Shown: positions 1 through 7,408, counted from the stretch's first letter. The stretch: DNA of 64,000 nt from Bacillota bacterium (GCA_023417635.1 JAEZFF010000014.1:1-64000), one strand, 5' to 3'. Translations and numbers: made by a program. Notes: generated by a model from the letters alone, not told the origin.

Positions 1-1
1 A

Positions 2-372
2 TGGTGGAGATGATGGGAGTCGAACCCATGTCCGAAAGTAATTTGCCAAGGCTTTCTACGAGCGTAGCCTATGTTTTAAAATTTCCTCAGCGAAACGCCC
101 ACAGGCAGGCTTTTTGCTTTGGTAGCCTTTGAGTCATGACTGGGGTAAAGGCGTTCCCCAGTTCACGTTCACCGCTAATCGACGCCCTTATCTGAGCCGC
201 GGTGCTCCCAGTAAGGACGGTAGCCTAGTTAGGCTGCACACGCCATCCCATAATTAGAATTATAGTTAGCGTTAGAAGTTTTGTTAGTTATTTCTTTGTG
301 CGAAAATATAGCATTCCGCGATGCTGCACGCTTACCTTGGTTCACAACCTCCGTCGAAGCCTTTACATCCCC
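2..372 (-). ncRNA. ssrA: transfer-messenger RNA (tmRNA)
   Basis: Rescues ribosomes stalled on broken mRNA: it acts first as a tRNA-Ala mimic, then as a short mRNA that tags the product for proteolysis. The 5' end (GGGGAUG at 372-366) pairs over seven positions with the 3' end (CAUCUCC at 12-6), followed by A and an encoded CCA at 4-2. The T-arm GUUCGACUCCC and the 5' GGCUUCGAC block are typical. The tag frame ends at the UAA at 231-229; reading back, the most likely tag is ANYNSNYGMACAA (270-229). The resume codon (GCU) is inferred, but the C-terminal frame is clear. The gene starts 16 nt after the smpB stop, so both may be transcribed together. The cysteine in the tag end is unusual. Confidence 0.96.
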
Positions 373-388
373 ATATAAAATACAGTTG

Positions 389-853
389 CTATTGGTTTCT
401 TTCCTTGATTGCGCGTTCTATATCTCTTTTTGCTGCGCGTGTTGCCATATCGGCACGCTTGTCATATAGCTTTTTACCTTTGCACAGGCCAACCTGTACT
501 TTCACAAGAGATCCTTTTAGGTAAATCGAAATCGGTATCAGCGAATACCCATTCTGCTTCACTAAGCCGTAAAGGCGCATGATTTCACGTTTGTGAAGCA
601 AAAGGCGCCGCACCCTTATTGGATCCTGATTGAAGATATTTCCATGATCGTATGGGCTGATGTGCATTCCATTAACGAGAAGTTCACTGTTTACAACAGA
701 ACACCAGGAGTCTTTCAGATTTACCTGGCCTTTCCGTACAGATTTCACTTCAGTGCCACAGAGTTCAATCCCGGCTTCCACGGATTCCTGAACAAAATAG
801 TCGTGAAACGCTTTTTTGTTTTTTGCGATTGTTTTCAGCGATTCCCTAGCCAT
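389..853 (-). CDS. smpB: SsrA-binding protein SmpB
   Basis: Small RNA-binding protein (154 aa, normal family length) that binds the tRNA-like domain of tmRNA and guides it into the ribosomal A site in trans-translation. The N-terminal half carries the family core (GTEVKSVRKGQVNLKDS), and the basic C-terminal tail (KRDIERAIKERNQ) is the segment known to enter the mRNA channel. The start ATG follows GGAGG with seven bases between. It lies directly upstream of its RNA partner ssrA, which supports the call. The usual Firmicutes neighbours secG and rnr are not present; recR lies upstream instead. Confidence 0.97.
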   Translation of the reverse strand: MARESLKTIAKNKKAFHDYFVQESVEAGIELCGTEVKSVRKGQVNLKDSWCSVVNSELLVNGMHISPYDHGNIFNQDPIRVRRLLLHKREIMRLYGLVKQNGYSLIPISIYLKGSLVKVQVGLCKGKKLYDKRADMATRAAKRDIERAIKERNQ

Positions 854-928
854 AAAGAGCCTCCATTTCGTCGGGATTTGAGAATATCACATTTTTAAGG
901 CAATGTCAAGTGTTATGTAAACCTTAAT

Positions 929-1531
929 TTACAATTCACTGCGGCCTTCCAGCGCGCGAGAAAGAGTTACTTCATCAGCATACTCTAAGTCACCGCCGAC
1001 CGGTATACCGTACGCAAGCCGCGTTACCCTTATTCCAAGCGGTTTCAGCAAACGCGAAATATACATTGCAGTTGCTTCACCTTCCACTGTCGGGTTTGTT
1101 GCCATAATGACTTCCTTTACGGTATTTTCCTGTACCCGGTTGAGCAATTCTTTAATACGCAGTTGGTCAGGCCCAATTCCATTCAGTGGAGAAATCACAC
1201 CATGTAGAACGTGGTAGGAACCATTGTAGTCGCGCGTGCGCTCCAGGGCCACAACATCGCGCGGGTTCTCCACAACACAGATTGTGCTTTGGTCACGTGC
1301 CGGATTGCGGCAAATGGAGCAAAGTTCCTGGTCGGTGAGGTTACAGCAAATCCTGCAGGTATGTATCTTGTCATGCGCTTCCAGAATGGAATCCGAAAGT
1401 TGCTTGACCTCCTCATCAGAAAGGCCCAGGACATAGTAAGCAAGCCGCTGAGCACTTTTATATCCTATGCCGGGCAGGCGTTCAAACTGTTCTACAAGAC
1501 GGGAAAGGGGCGCAATATGATAATCGGACAT
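929..1531 (-). CDS. recR: Recombination protein RecR
   Basis: DNA-binding recombination mediator that works with RecF and RecO to load RecA on gapped DNA. It is 200 aa, typical for the family. A helix-hairpin-helix occupies roughly residues 1-50 ([10 protein letters not shown] near 20-29). A four-cysteine zinc site follows (C59, C62, C71, C74), and a Toprim domain covers about 82-175 ([12 protein letters not shown] and the [12 protein letters not shown] block). It is the last gene of a dnaX-ybaB-recR set, an arrangement conserved across most bacteria, with only five bases separating it from ybaB. The ribosome-binding site is weak, consistent with coupled translation. Confidence 0.97.
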   Translation of the reverse strand: MSDYHIAPLSRLVEQFERLPGIGYKSAQRLAYYVLGLSDEEVKQLSDSILEAHDKIHTCRICCNLTDQELCSICRNPARDQSTICVVENPRDVVALERTRDYNGSYHVLHGVISPLNGIGPDQLRIKELLNRVQENTVKEVIMATNPTVEGEATAMYISRLLKPLGIRVTRLAYGIPVGGDLEYADEVTLSRALEGRSEL

Positions 1532-1536
1532 AGTAA

Positions 1537-1884
1537 TTAAAACAGCCCCGGCATGTTCATTCCGCCGGAAATTTTCTCCATGTGTTCAGATTTATCACTT
1601 GCCGCCGCACGAAGCGCTTCATTTACCGCAGCCGTTACAAGGTCTGTAAGCATTTCCACATCTTCTGGGTCAACAACTTCAGGTTTGATTTCTATGGACT
1701 TAACTTCCATTTTCCCGGTAACCGTTGCCTTAACAGCTTCGCCACCGGCAGAAGCCGTATACTCTTTCGCCTCCAGTTCTGCAGTCTCTTCACTCATTTG
1801 CTCCTGAAGTTTCTGTGCCTGATGTGCCAGCTGCTGCAAATTAGCGGCTCCCCCACCGTATCCCTGTGGTAATCTAGCTTTCAT
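1537..1884 (-). CDS. YbaB/EbfC family nucleoid-associated protein
   Basis: Small DNA-binding protein (115 aa) of the YbaB/EbfC family. Family members form dimers with a central beta sheet and flanking helices that bind DNA without strong sequence preference; the cellular role is still unsettled. The sequence shows a helical N-terminal half ([19 protein letters not shown]), a central strand region ([19 protein letters not shown]) and a glycine/methionine-rich end (GGMNMPGLF) common in the family. It overlaps the dnaX stop by four bases, lies five bases before recR, and has a clear GGAGG before the ATG, so it is translated as the middle gene of the dnaX-ybaB-recR operon. Confidence 0.95.
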   Translation of the reverse strand: MKARLPQGYGGGAANLQQLAHQAQKLQEQMSEETAELEAKEYTASAGGEAVKATVTGKMEVKSIEIKPEVVDPEDVEMLTDLVTAAVNEALRAAASDKSEHMEKISGGMNMPGLF

Positions 1885-3539
1885 TTTGAAATCTCCTCCT
1901 GCTGTTTTTGTATGACCGCTATGCCTTCTTTTTTGGCATTTTCAGCCAGTAGCGCAAGTGGGTCTTCTGTATTTTCTTCTTTGCTTTCCTGCTTGCGGTA
2001 TGGCCCAAGGCGATATACTTTACCGGTAACCTGCTCAATCGCTTGACGGATATTTTCCCTTTGTGATGGCTGCCGAAGAAATTTAAGTGCAAGTTCCTTT
2101 GGCGTATCAATGAGAATATACCCGCCGCTCACATATGCCGTTGAACCGGCAAACGCTGCACCTGCGGATTGAGAAAGTGTTTTAATAATCTGCAGAATTT
2201 CGGGCCATTCGGCAAGCTGTTTTGCCTCGCTTTGAATTTGTTCCAAATCTTCGGCTTTGGGGGCGTCTGCTTGATCCTTTGAACCTGTTGGGCTTCCATC
2301 AGACATACCATCCTTTTGAGAAGGCGGCCCGCCGCTTGCAGCAACTGGAGCATCGCGCTTCTGAGCAGGAACTGCCTGTTGCTGTGACAAAGCTGTGTGA
2401 GGAGTTCTTTGCTCCAGAGCTTCTACCCGGCGCAGCAAAGCGTCAGCCGAAGAATCAAGCTTCGGGTCGCACAAGCGAAGGATTGCCATTTCAAACACCG
2501 TTCGCCGGTCACCGCCGCGGTACATCTTTTCCAAGGCACTCTGCATGGTATCCATCGCGTGAAGGATAACCGGAAGTGGAGTAGAAAGCGCCTGTTTTTC
2601 CAGCCCTTCAAATTCAGACTCTGGAACAGCCAGAATGCTGCGCGCATTTTTCATCGTCTTAATCAGCATCATGCTGCGGAAATGTGAGGAAAGTTCTTCA
2701 CACAGACGCGCCATATCCTTCGAAGACCGATAAAGTCGGTCAATCACTTCCAGTGCTTTCGAGGAGTCACCGGTTTTTATGGAATCGGTCAATTCAAAAA
2801 GATGTTCGCGCCCTACCAGACCGGCTGTTTCTGCGACCACCTGTTCCGTTACATTTTTACTTCGGCCAAAGCACTGGTCAAGGATGGAGAGGGCATCACG
2901 CAGAGCGCCATCCGCTAAGCGGGCAATCAGCAATGCAGCCTGTGGGTCGAGCACCGCGTCCTCCTGCCCCGCTATATAAGTTAACCTGTCCGCAATATCC
3001 TGCGGTGGAATACGATGAAAGTCAAAGCGCTGGCAGCGGGAAAGGATAGTTGCCGGGATTTTATGAACTTCGGTTGTCGCAAGAATAAAGATAACGTGCG
3101 CTGGCGGTTCTTCCAATGTCTTTAAAAGCGCATTGAAAGCGCCGACAGAAAGCATATGCACTTCATCTATAATATAGACACGGTACTTTGCAGCAGCTGG
3201 CGTAAAATTGGCTTCTTCCCGAAGAGTGCGGATATTCTCAACGCCATTGTTGCTGGCTGCGTCGATCTCGACGACATCCAGGATAGAGCCATCTTCAATT
3301 CCCTTGCAGATTTCACACTCCCCGCATGGGTCACCATCTGCCAAATGCAGGCAGTTAACGGCTTTTGCCAAAATCTTTGCGCAGGTTGTTTTTCCCGTGC
3401 CGCGGGAACCGGTAAACAGGTAGGCGTGCGCAATGCGGCCAGACTGCAGCTCATTTTTCAGCGTTACAGTTACCTGCGGCTGCCCTACGACATCAGAAAA
3501 CTTTTTCGGGCGCCATTTGCGGTAAAGCACCTGGTACAT
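1881..3539 (-). CDS. dnaX: DNA polymerase III subunit gamma/tau
   Basis: Clamp-loader ATPase of the replicative polymerase; the tau form also holds the core polymerases and helicase together. 552 aa. Walker A is at 44-51 (GSRGTGKT), a zinc module uses C63, C72, C75 and C78, and the DEVH box is at 125-128. An AAA+ lid and helical collar follow to about residue 350. Then comes a low-complexity linker rich in Q, P and D (about 375-430) and a C-terminal tau-like domain. I did not identify a programmed frameshift site. Start: ATG with AGGAGG upstream. It sits 15 bases after the acetyltransferase gene and overlaps ybaB. Confidence 0.97.
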   Translation of the reverse strand: MYQVLYRKWRPKKFSDVVGQPQVTVTLKNELQSGRIAHAYLFTGSRGTGKTTCAKILAKAVNCLHLADGDPCGECEICKGIEDGSILDVVEIDAASNNGVENIRTLREEANFTPAAAKYRVYIIDEVHMLSVGAFNALLKTLEEPPAHVIFILATTEVHKIPATILSRCQRFDFHRIPPQDIADRLTYIAGQEDAVLDPQAALLIARLADGALRDALSILDQCFGRSKNVTEQVVAETAGLVGREHLFELTDSIKTGDSSKALEVIDRLYRSSKDMARLCEELSSHFRSMMLIKTMKNARSILAVPESEFEGLEKQALSTPLPVILHAMDTMQSALEKMYRGGDRRTVFEMAILRLCDPKLDSSADALLRRVEALEQRTPHTALSQQQAVPAQKRDAPVAASGGPPSQKDGMSDGSPTGSKDQADAPKAEDLEQIQSEAKQLAEWPEILQIIKTLSQSAGAAFAGSTAYVSGGYILIDTPKELALKFLRQPSQRENIRQAIEQVTGKVYRLGPYRKQESKEENTEDPLALLAENAKKEGIAVIQKQQEEISK

Positions 3540-3554
3540 TGCAACCCCTCCTTT

Positions 3555-4163
3555 TTACCGGTTTGTAGGAGCCATTCTGCTTTCTGCAGAAAATTCATTT
3601 TCAAGGATGCTGAAAATGAAGTCATCATAGAATTTTCCGCCCAACTCGTGATGATCCCGAAGTACAGCATCCTGTTGGAACCCCAAGCTTTTCAGCAACG
3701 AAACGGAAGGCACATTGAAGCTTCCCGTCTGCGCATAAACCTTGTGTAGACCGATTTTTTTGAAAGCAATTTGAAGAAGTTCCTTCAAAGCACAGCTCAT
3801 ATAGCCTTTGCGGCGGTAACCTTTTAAAAGGCGATAGCCAAATTCCATGCTTCTGTTGCGTGGATTATAATCGAAAAAATTTATTTTGCCAATCATGCGG
3901 TAAGAACTGTTTTCCCGCGGAAAAACACCTACAAAAAACCTGTCTGGTTGCTGTAAGTGCTTCTGCAGGCGTATTCTTTGTTCCTCCGGCGTATGATGAA
4001 CATCTGGGCGGCAGGTAAACCGGCTCATGTCTTCTTCGGCCTTGGCATACTGATTGAAATCTATGATTTCCTGCACGGTTGGAACGCGCAAAAGGATTTT
4101 TCCATCTGTTCTCGGCAATTCCCGTACAAAACATTCCCGCACGGAAAGTTCTTGTTGTTCCAT
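3555..4163 (-). CDS. GNAT family N-acetyltransferase (RimJ/RimL-like)
   Basis: Predicted acetyl-CoA-dependent N-acetyltransferase of about 202 aa. The substrate cannot be read from sequence. The RimJ/RimL type is shown by the order of strands and the acetyl-CoA loop: a strand around RMIGKINFFDY, the phrase MEFGYRLLKGYRRKGYMSCALKEL (motif A, with the R/Q-x-x-G-x-G/A-like loop), and the late NVPSVSLLKSLGFQQDAVLRDH segment (motif B). The chosen ATG at 4163 has GGAAAGAAG seven bases upstream; a longer frame adds ten residues without a site. It lies between the SRP RNA and dnaX, positions that are usually adjacent in Firmicutes, so it looks inserted into that pair. Confidence 0.87.
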   Translation of the reverse strand: MEQQELSVRECFVRELPRTDGKILLRVPTVQEIIDFNQYAKAEEDMSRFTCRPDVHHTPEEQRIRLQKHLQQPDRFFVGVFPRENSSYRMIGKINFFDYNPRNRSMEFGYRLLKGYRRKGYMSCALKELLQIAFKKIGLHKVYAQTGSFNVPSVSLLKSLGFQQDAVLRDHHELGGKFYDDFIFSILENEFSAESRMAPTNR

Positions 4164-4189
4164 AGCTACTTCTTTCCAATAAATCAAAA

Positions 4190-4365
4190 GCAAGGCAGGC
4201 CGTTTTCACGGCTCATGCGACAGGATATGCGGACGAACAGACCGACTGCATCGCACAGGGAATTCCGCTTAATGCTGCTCGGTTCCCCGCCTGACATGGT
4301 TCACGGCGCCCTGCCGCACAGAGCCCGCCCGCCCGCATATCTTATCGCACGCATTTCTGCCTTGC
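4190..4365 (-). ncRNA. ffs: Signal recognition particle RNA (SRP/4.5S-like RNA)
   Basis: RNA core of the signal recognition particle, which binds Ffh and targets membrane proteins to FtsY and the translocon. The universal helix-8 signature is present on the minus strand (about 4300-4260): AACCAUGUCAGG, then CGG-GGAA-CCG giving a GGAA tetraloop, then AGCAGC and AUUAAG. The ends pair over nine bases (GCAAGGCAG at 4365-4357 with CUGCCUUGC at 4198-4190), and an inner block (GAUAUGCGG with CCGCAUAUC) extends the rod. The 3' end runs into a short T tract. Length is about 176 nt; up to about 34 nt of 5' leader may be present, because the promoter predicts a start near 4399. This RNA fills most of the gap between the acetyltransferase and the glycosylase gene. 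Confidence 0.9.
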
Positions 4366-4405
4366 TTATCCGACCGAAACATCTACTTTCCGGTACAGCC
4401 TTATT

Positions 4406-4434
4406 ATTATAACCGATTTTTTTATAAAAGGCAA
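4406..4434 (-). promoter_or_regulatory. Sigma-A promoter for SRP RNA
   Basis: TTGCCT (4434-4429) and TATAAT (4411-4406) on the minus strand with a 17-base spacer. It points into the SRP RNA and probably also serves the downstream acetyltransferase-dnaX-ybaB-recR genes, since no strong terminator is seen between them. Confidence 0.8.
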
Positions 4435-4518
4435 CTGTTTTCTCCTGGTAACTTTTAAAACAACGCTGCGCTCACAAGCAAAATGCTGTCAATGGCACTT
4501 CCCCACTTTGGTCATCCA

Positions 4519-4527
4519 TGCTATAAT
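4519..4527 (+). promoter_or_regulatory. Extended -10 promoter for uracil-DNA glycosylase
   Basis: TGCTATAAT forms an extended -10 element (TGn plus TATAAT) about 30 bases before the glycosylase start. No convincing -35 hexamer lies at the right distance, which fits an extended -10 promoter. Confidence 0.65.
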
Positions 4528-4559
4528 AGTGCCATAATATTTCAGAAGGCGGCGGTAGC

Positions 4560-5126
4560 TTGTATCAAACATGGGAAGAACTTGAAAAGGCCTGTCTGGC
4601 CTGCCAAAAGTGCAGCCTCTGTGAAACCCGTGCCAATGTAGTCGTTGGCATGGGCAACCCGAAAGCAAAAGTAATGTTTGTAGGCGAAGGCCCAGGGGAA
4701 CAGGAAGATTTACAGGGAAAGCCGTTCGTTGGGCGCAGCGGCCAGCTTCTGGATAAGATGCTGGATGCGGTCGACCTTGACCGGAACAAGAATATCTACA
4801 TAGCAAACATTGTAAAATGCAGACCGCCTAAAAACCGCGATCCGCTTCCGGAAGAGCAGGAAATGTGCATTGATTGGCTGCGCAGCCAATTTGAGTTGAT
4901 TCGCCCGAAAATCATTGTCTGCCTTGGGCGCATTGCCGCAATGAAACTGATTCGTCCTGATTTTCACATTATGAAAGAGCATGGCCAGCTTTTTGAAAAA
5001 AGTGGTGTGCTAATGATGGCTACGCTTCACCCTGCCGCCTTGCTTCGCAATCCCAGAAACAAACCTGCTGCATTTGAGGATTTTTTAAAGCTACGAGCGA
5101 AAATGGACGAGCTTGGCATTCAGTAG
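4560..5126 (+). CDS. Uracil-DNA glycosylase, family 4 (iron-sulfur type)
   Basis: Removes uracil from DNA arising from cytosine deamination or misincorporation, starting base-excision repair. 188 aa. The iron-sulfur type is shown by the N-terminal CLACQKCSLC cysteines plus a later pair (KCRPPKNRDP and EMCIDW, 14 residues apart). Motif A reads GEGPGEQEDLQGKPFVGRSG with the catalytic GEGPG/E-D pattern, and motif B reads HPAALLRNP, matching family 4. The start is a TTG with AAGGCGG upstream; there is no in-frame ATG nearby and the N-terminus matches the family. It is a single-gene unit with its own promoter and terminator. Confidence 0.93.
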   Translation: MYQTWEELEKACLACQKCSLCETRANVVVGMGNPKAKVMFVGEGPGEQEDLQGKPFVGRSGQLLDKMLDAVDLDRNKNIYIANIVKCRPPKNRDPLPEEQEMCIDWLRSQFELIRPKIIVCLGRIAAMKLIRPDFHIMKEHGQLFEKSGVLMMATLHPAALLRNPRNKPAAFEDFLKLRAKMDELGIQ

Positions 5127-5133
5127 AATTTTT

Positions 5134-5166
5134 AGGGCTTCCCTGCTGGGAACCCTTTTTATTTTA
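5134..5166 (+). terminator. Intrinsic terminator after the glycosylase gene
   Basis: Stem AGGG(C)TTCCC at 5134-5143 pairs with GGGAACCCT at 5148-5156 around the loop TGCT, with one bulged base, followed by TTTTTATTTT on the plus strand. The tail runs into the 3' end of the convergent crcB gene. Confidence 0.78.
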
Positions 5167-5527
5167 TCCTGATGGCAGAAGCAGCCATATAGCCTGCCGT
5201 GAACAGCAAAACTCCACATACTACAGAAAGAGCAATAAAGAGCAGAGCTTTGCGGCGTGCGTGGCCGCGAATCATCTGCACAGTTTCTGTGGAAAAAGTC
5301 GAAAATGTTGTAAAGGCGCCGCAAAATCCATCTCCAAGAAGCAAGTAAGGCTCCTGTCGGATTTTTAACCCGCAGAGAATACCGAGAAGTAAAGAACCTG
5401 CAAGATTGATTAAAAACGTTCCCAGTGGGAAAGTACCCTTTTCATATTTCAAGAACCAAGCGCCAAATGTATGTCGTGCGGCAGCTCCGCATGCTCCGCC
5501 TGCCATTACACATAAAACCGAACTCAT
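5159..5527 (-). CDS. crcB: Fluoride channel subunit CrcB/FluC (second copy)
   Basis: Small four-helix membrane protein (122 aa) that exports fluoride as a dimer. Family marks: GGACGAAARHTFGAW at the N-terminus, INLAGSLLLG in the second helix, and GFCGAFTTFSTFSTETV in the third, which carries the phenylalanine/threonine pore track. It overlaps the upstream crcB gene by four bases (ATGA), so the two are co-translated. Firmicutes often encode two FluC proteins in tandem that form a heterodimer with opposite topology; pairing here is inferred from the overlap. The fluoride riboswitch upstream controls both. Confidence 0.95.
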   Translation of the reverse strand: MSSVLCVMAGGACGAAARHTFGAWFLKYEKGTFPLGTFLINLAGSLLLGILCGLKIRQEPYLLLGDGFCGAFTTFSTFSTETVQMIRGHARRKALLFIALSVVCGVLLFTAGYMAASAIRIK

Positions 5528-5916
5528 TCTTTCACAGTCCTCCGTTCAAATACTTTTCCAAGGCGGATGCCAAACCACGCCGCCAAAAGCCCAAGAAAAA
5601 CTGACAGCATAAGGTAGAGCAACGCAGCTGGCACATTACCCGTTGCCAACAGCCCCACAGCATCTTTGCACATCGTCGAAAAAGTGGTGTATCCGCCGAA
5701 AAAACCTGTTGTTACCGCAACCCGGATTTCAGCTTGCACTGGGATTTTCTTTTCGAATAGGATAATAACAAAGCCAAGCAGAAAGCTTCCGCTTACATTT
5801 ATTAGCAGCGTCATTATGGGATGAAAACTGTCGTTTGCAAGTGGTATCTGCAGCAATATCCAACGAACTGCTGCACCAACAGCTCCGCCAATCCCGGCGG
5901 CAAGAATCTTTTTCAT
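5524..5916 (-). CDS. crcB: Fluoride channel subunit CrcB/FluC (first copy)
   Basis: Four-helix fluoride channel subunit, 130 aa from the chosen start. Marks: GIGGAVGAAVRWILLQ at the N-terminus, INVSGSFLLGFVI, and TTGFFGGYTTFSTMCKDAV with the conserved TTFST pore segment. The ATG at 5916 has GGAGGAA seven bases upstream; a TTG five codons earlier overlaps that site and is unlikely. It is the first gene of a two-gene fluoride-resistance operon and differs clearly from its downstream partner, as expected if each has a fixed orientation in a heterodimer. Expression is expected to rise with fluoride through the riboswitch just upstream. Confidence 0.95.
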   Translation of the reverse strand: MKKILAAGIGGAVGAAVRWILLQIPLANDSFHPIMTLLINVSGSFLLGFVIILFEKKIPVQAEIRVAVTTGFFGGYTTFSTMCKDAVGLLATGNVPAALLYLMLSVFLGLLAAWFGIRLGKVFERRTVKE

Positions 5917-5943
5917 TATTACTTCCTCCAAAATCAGACAAAA

Positions 5944-5988
5944 ATATAAAAGGCCGACAGCTTCTGCGCAAAACAGAAGTCATCAGCC
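5944..5988 (-). terminator. Riboswitch-controlled terminator before crcB pair
   Basis: On the minus strand, GGCUGAUGACUUCUG (5988-5974) pairs with CAGAAGCUGUCGGCC (5966-5952) over 14 of 15 positions including G-U pairs, around a short loop, and is followed by a U-rich tail. The 5' arm is the 3' part of the fluoride aptamer, so terminator and aptamer are mutually exclusive. Confidence 0.88.
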
Positions 5989-6029
5989 TAAAGCAGTTCA
6001 GCAAAATGCAGAGGAGAACTTCATTCCTC
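5974..6029 (-). promoter_or_regulatory. Fluoride riboswitch (crcB motif) aptamer
   Basis: RNA aptamer that binds fluoride with magnesium and controls fluoride-resistance genes. On the minus strand it reads: stem GAGG...CCUC (6029-6011) enclosing AAUGAAGUU, a small GCAUUUUGC hairpin, the AACUGC...GGCUGAUG block, and GACUUC, which can pair with GAAGU of the first loop. The spacing of AUGA, AACUGC, CUGAUGAC and UUCU follows the known fluoride aptamers. When fluoride is bound, GACUUC is held in the aptamer and the overlapping terminator cannot form, so crcB is switched on. The identification rests on my comparison by eye; the extra mini-hairpin and the 3-bp second stem are slightly unusual. Confidence 0.82.
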
Positions 6030-6045
6030 GTGTTTTTATGCAGTT

Positions 6046-6074
6046 ATTATATCTTATGAAACGGTCTTCGTCAA
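6046..6074 (-). promoter_or_regulatory. Sigma-A promoter for fluoride operon
   Basis: TTGACG (6074-6069) and TATAAT (6051-6046), 17-base spacer, minus strand. The -35 box overlaps the trmB stop codon. Transcription would start a few bases before the aptamer stem. Confidence 0.85.
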
Positions 6075-6748
6075 TCCTCAGTATTCTGCCCTTTTTTACA
6101 ACATGCTTTTAGAGCTTTAATTTTGATTCCCTTTTCGAGGAACATAATCTCATGCTCCGTCAAAATATTTCCCAGCCAATCATCCCCGTGAAGATCGTAC
6201 GTTTTATCCGTCACCTGAAAGCCACTTTCTGCAAGGTAGCCGAGCGTATCTGCAAAAAGGGCATCGTCGTCTGTTTTAAAAAAGATTTCACCCTCCGGCT
6301 CCAATATTTTTTTATAACTTTCTAAAAGTCTAGGATAAGTCAGGCGTCTTTTGTGGTGACGCGGCTTCGGCCACGGGTTGCAGAAATTAATGTCAATGCG
6401 CCGTACGGAATCTTCCGGCCCCATTGCATCCGCAATCCGTTCAATATTCATTGCCGTTAGAATCACATTATCCGGTTCATGCCCGGTTCCTTCAAACGCT
6501 TTTTCTATATTTCTCTTTGCCGGCCCAAGAACAGTATCTTTCAAGTCAATCCCGATATAGTTAATATTTGGATTTACAGGCGCTGCACCGGCTAAAAAAA
6601 GGCCCTTTCCGCATCCAAGTTCCATTTCTACCGGTTGCTGCCGTGGAAAAAGGCTGTGCCATCGCCCCCGGTACTGTTCTGGATTTCGATAAAAAAAGGG
6701 ACATACATTCAGTTCTGCTGTTGCCCATGGCTTATATCGCATTCTCAT
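6071..6748 (-). CDS. trmB: tRNA (guanine-N7-)-methyltransferase
   Basis: SAM-dependent enzyme that makes m7G46 in the variable loop of tRNAs. About 225 aa from the chosen start. Visible motifs: the SAM loop MELGCGKGLFLAGAA, the acidic IGIDLKDT strand end, the family block NFCNPWPKPRHHKRRLTYPR with basic residues for tRNA contact, and FFKTDDDALF. The ATG at 6748 begins MRMRYKPWA, the usual family N-terminus; a longer frame would overlap the ybaK gene upstream. It starts nine bases after the ybaK-like stop, so the two form a pair read from the promoter at about 7.28 kb. Confidence 0.95.
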   Translation of the reverse strand: MRMRYKPWATAELNVCPFFYRNPEQYRGRWHSLFPRQQPVEMELGCGKGLFLAGAAPVNPNINYIGIDLKDTVLGPAKRNIEKAFEGTGHEPDNVILTAMNIERIADAMGPEDSVRRIDINFCNPWPKPRHHKRRLTYPRLLESYKKILEPEGEIFFKTDDDALFADTLGYLAESGFQVTDKTYDLHGDDWLGNILTEHEIMFLEKGIKIKALKACCKKGQNTED

Positions 6749-6756
6749 CTTTCCGA

Positions 6757-7233
6757 CTAAACCTCTTTCATCTTGCAGACATCTACCCACTTTATACTGC
6801 GTGACGTCTGAAATAATTCATCGCAGGACAGTTCAACACAAGAACTGTCTGTCCCTGCGGCCGGATAAACTTTCTCAAACCGTTTGAGGGAAACATCACA
6901 GTAAACATTTGTCTCCGGTGGGTTGTCAAATGGGCAGACACCACCAATTTGATAACCGGTCATTTCTTCGACTTCATCGCCCTTGAGCATTTTTGCTTTA
7001 CAGCCGAATTCCGCCTTGAATTTTGAATTGTCTATTTTAGCATCCCCGGCGGTTACAATAAGCAGGCATCCGTCTGGATTGCCGTGGAAAGAAATTGATT
7101 TTGCAATGCAGCCGGGCTCTGTACCTAACGCCTGTGCCGCTAGGTCTACCGTTGCGCTGGAAACAGAAAACTCCACTATCCTGTTTTCCAGACCAAATTG
7201 CTTTAAGTACTCCCTTACTTTCTGAATAGACAT
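6757..7233 (-). CDS. YbaK/EbsC-type aminoacyl-tRNA deacylase family protein
   Basis: Single-domain protein (about 158 aa) of the YbaK/ProX editing superfamily, members of which hydrolyse mischarged tRNAs such as Ala- or Cys-tRNA-Pro. The fold is indicated by AQALGTEPGCIAKSISF (the conserved lysine in the active site), the glycine-rich GYQIGGVCPFDNP block and the late strand region. Specificity cannot be assigned. The chosen ATG begins MSIQKVREYL; the longer frame starts at an ATG directly abutting GGG and is less likely. It is the first gene of a two-gene unit with trmB, linking two tRNA-quality functions. Confidence 0.88.
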   Translation of the reverse strand: MSIQKVREYLKQFGLENRIVEFSVSSATVDLAAQALGTEPGCIAKSISFHGNPDGCLLIVTAGDAKIDNSKFKAEFGCKAKMLKGDEVEEMTGYQIGGVCPFDNPPETNVYCDVSLKRFEKVYPAAGTDSSCVELSCDELFQTSRSIKWVDVCKMKEV

Positions 7234-7268
7234 ACGTCCACTTTCTTTCATCCCTTTAAATTTTTTTT

Positions 7269-7297
7269 AGTATACTACGATTCTGCTTTTTCCGCAA
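7269..7297 (-). promoter_or_regulatory. Sigma-A promoter for ybaK-trmB
   Basis: TTGCGG (7297-7292) and TATACT (7274-7269), 17-base spacer, minus strand, about 35 bases before the ybaK-like start. It is divergent from the apbE promoter. Confidence 0.68.
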
Positions 7298-7327
7298 GAG
7301 CAAAGCATTCGCTCTGCAGGCTGTCTG

Positions 7328-7356
7328 TTGGACTTTTGGCTGATTCGTGATATAAT
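7328..7356 (+). promoter_or_regulatory. Sigma-A promoter for apbE operon
   Basis: TTGGAC (7328-7333) and TATAAT (7351-7356) with a 17-base spacer. The apbE start follows 52 bases downstream, with TAGGAG as its ribosome-binding site. Confidence 0.82.
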
Positions 7357-7408
7357 TTGTCATACGCTGAATTCATTCTAAAAGTATGTAAAACTGTAGG
7401 AGAATAAA

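Noticed and set aside
1881..3539. Programmed frameshift producing gamma from dnaX
   Set aside because: I looked for a slippery A-run with a following stem and found no convincing one; the frame can simply make tau.
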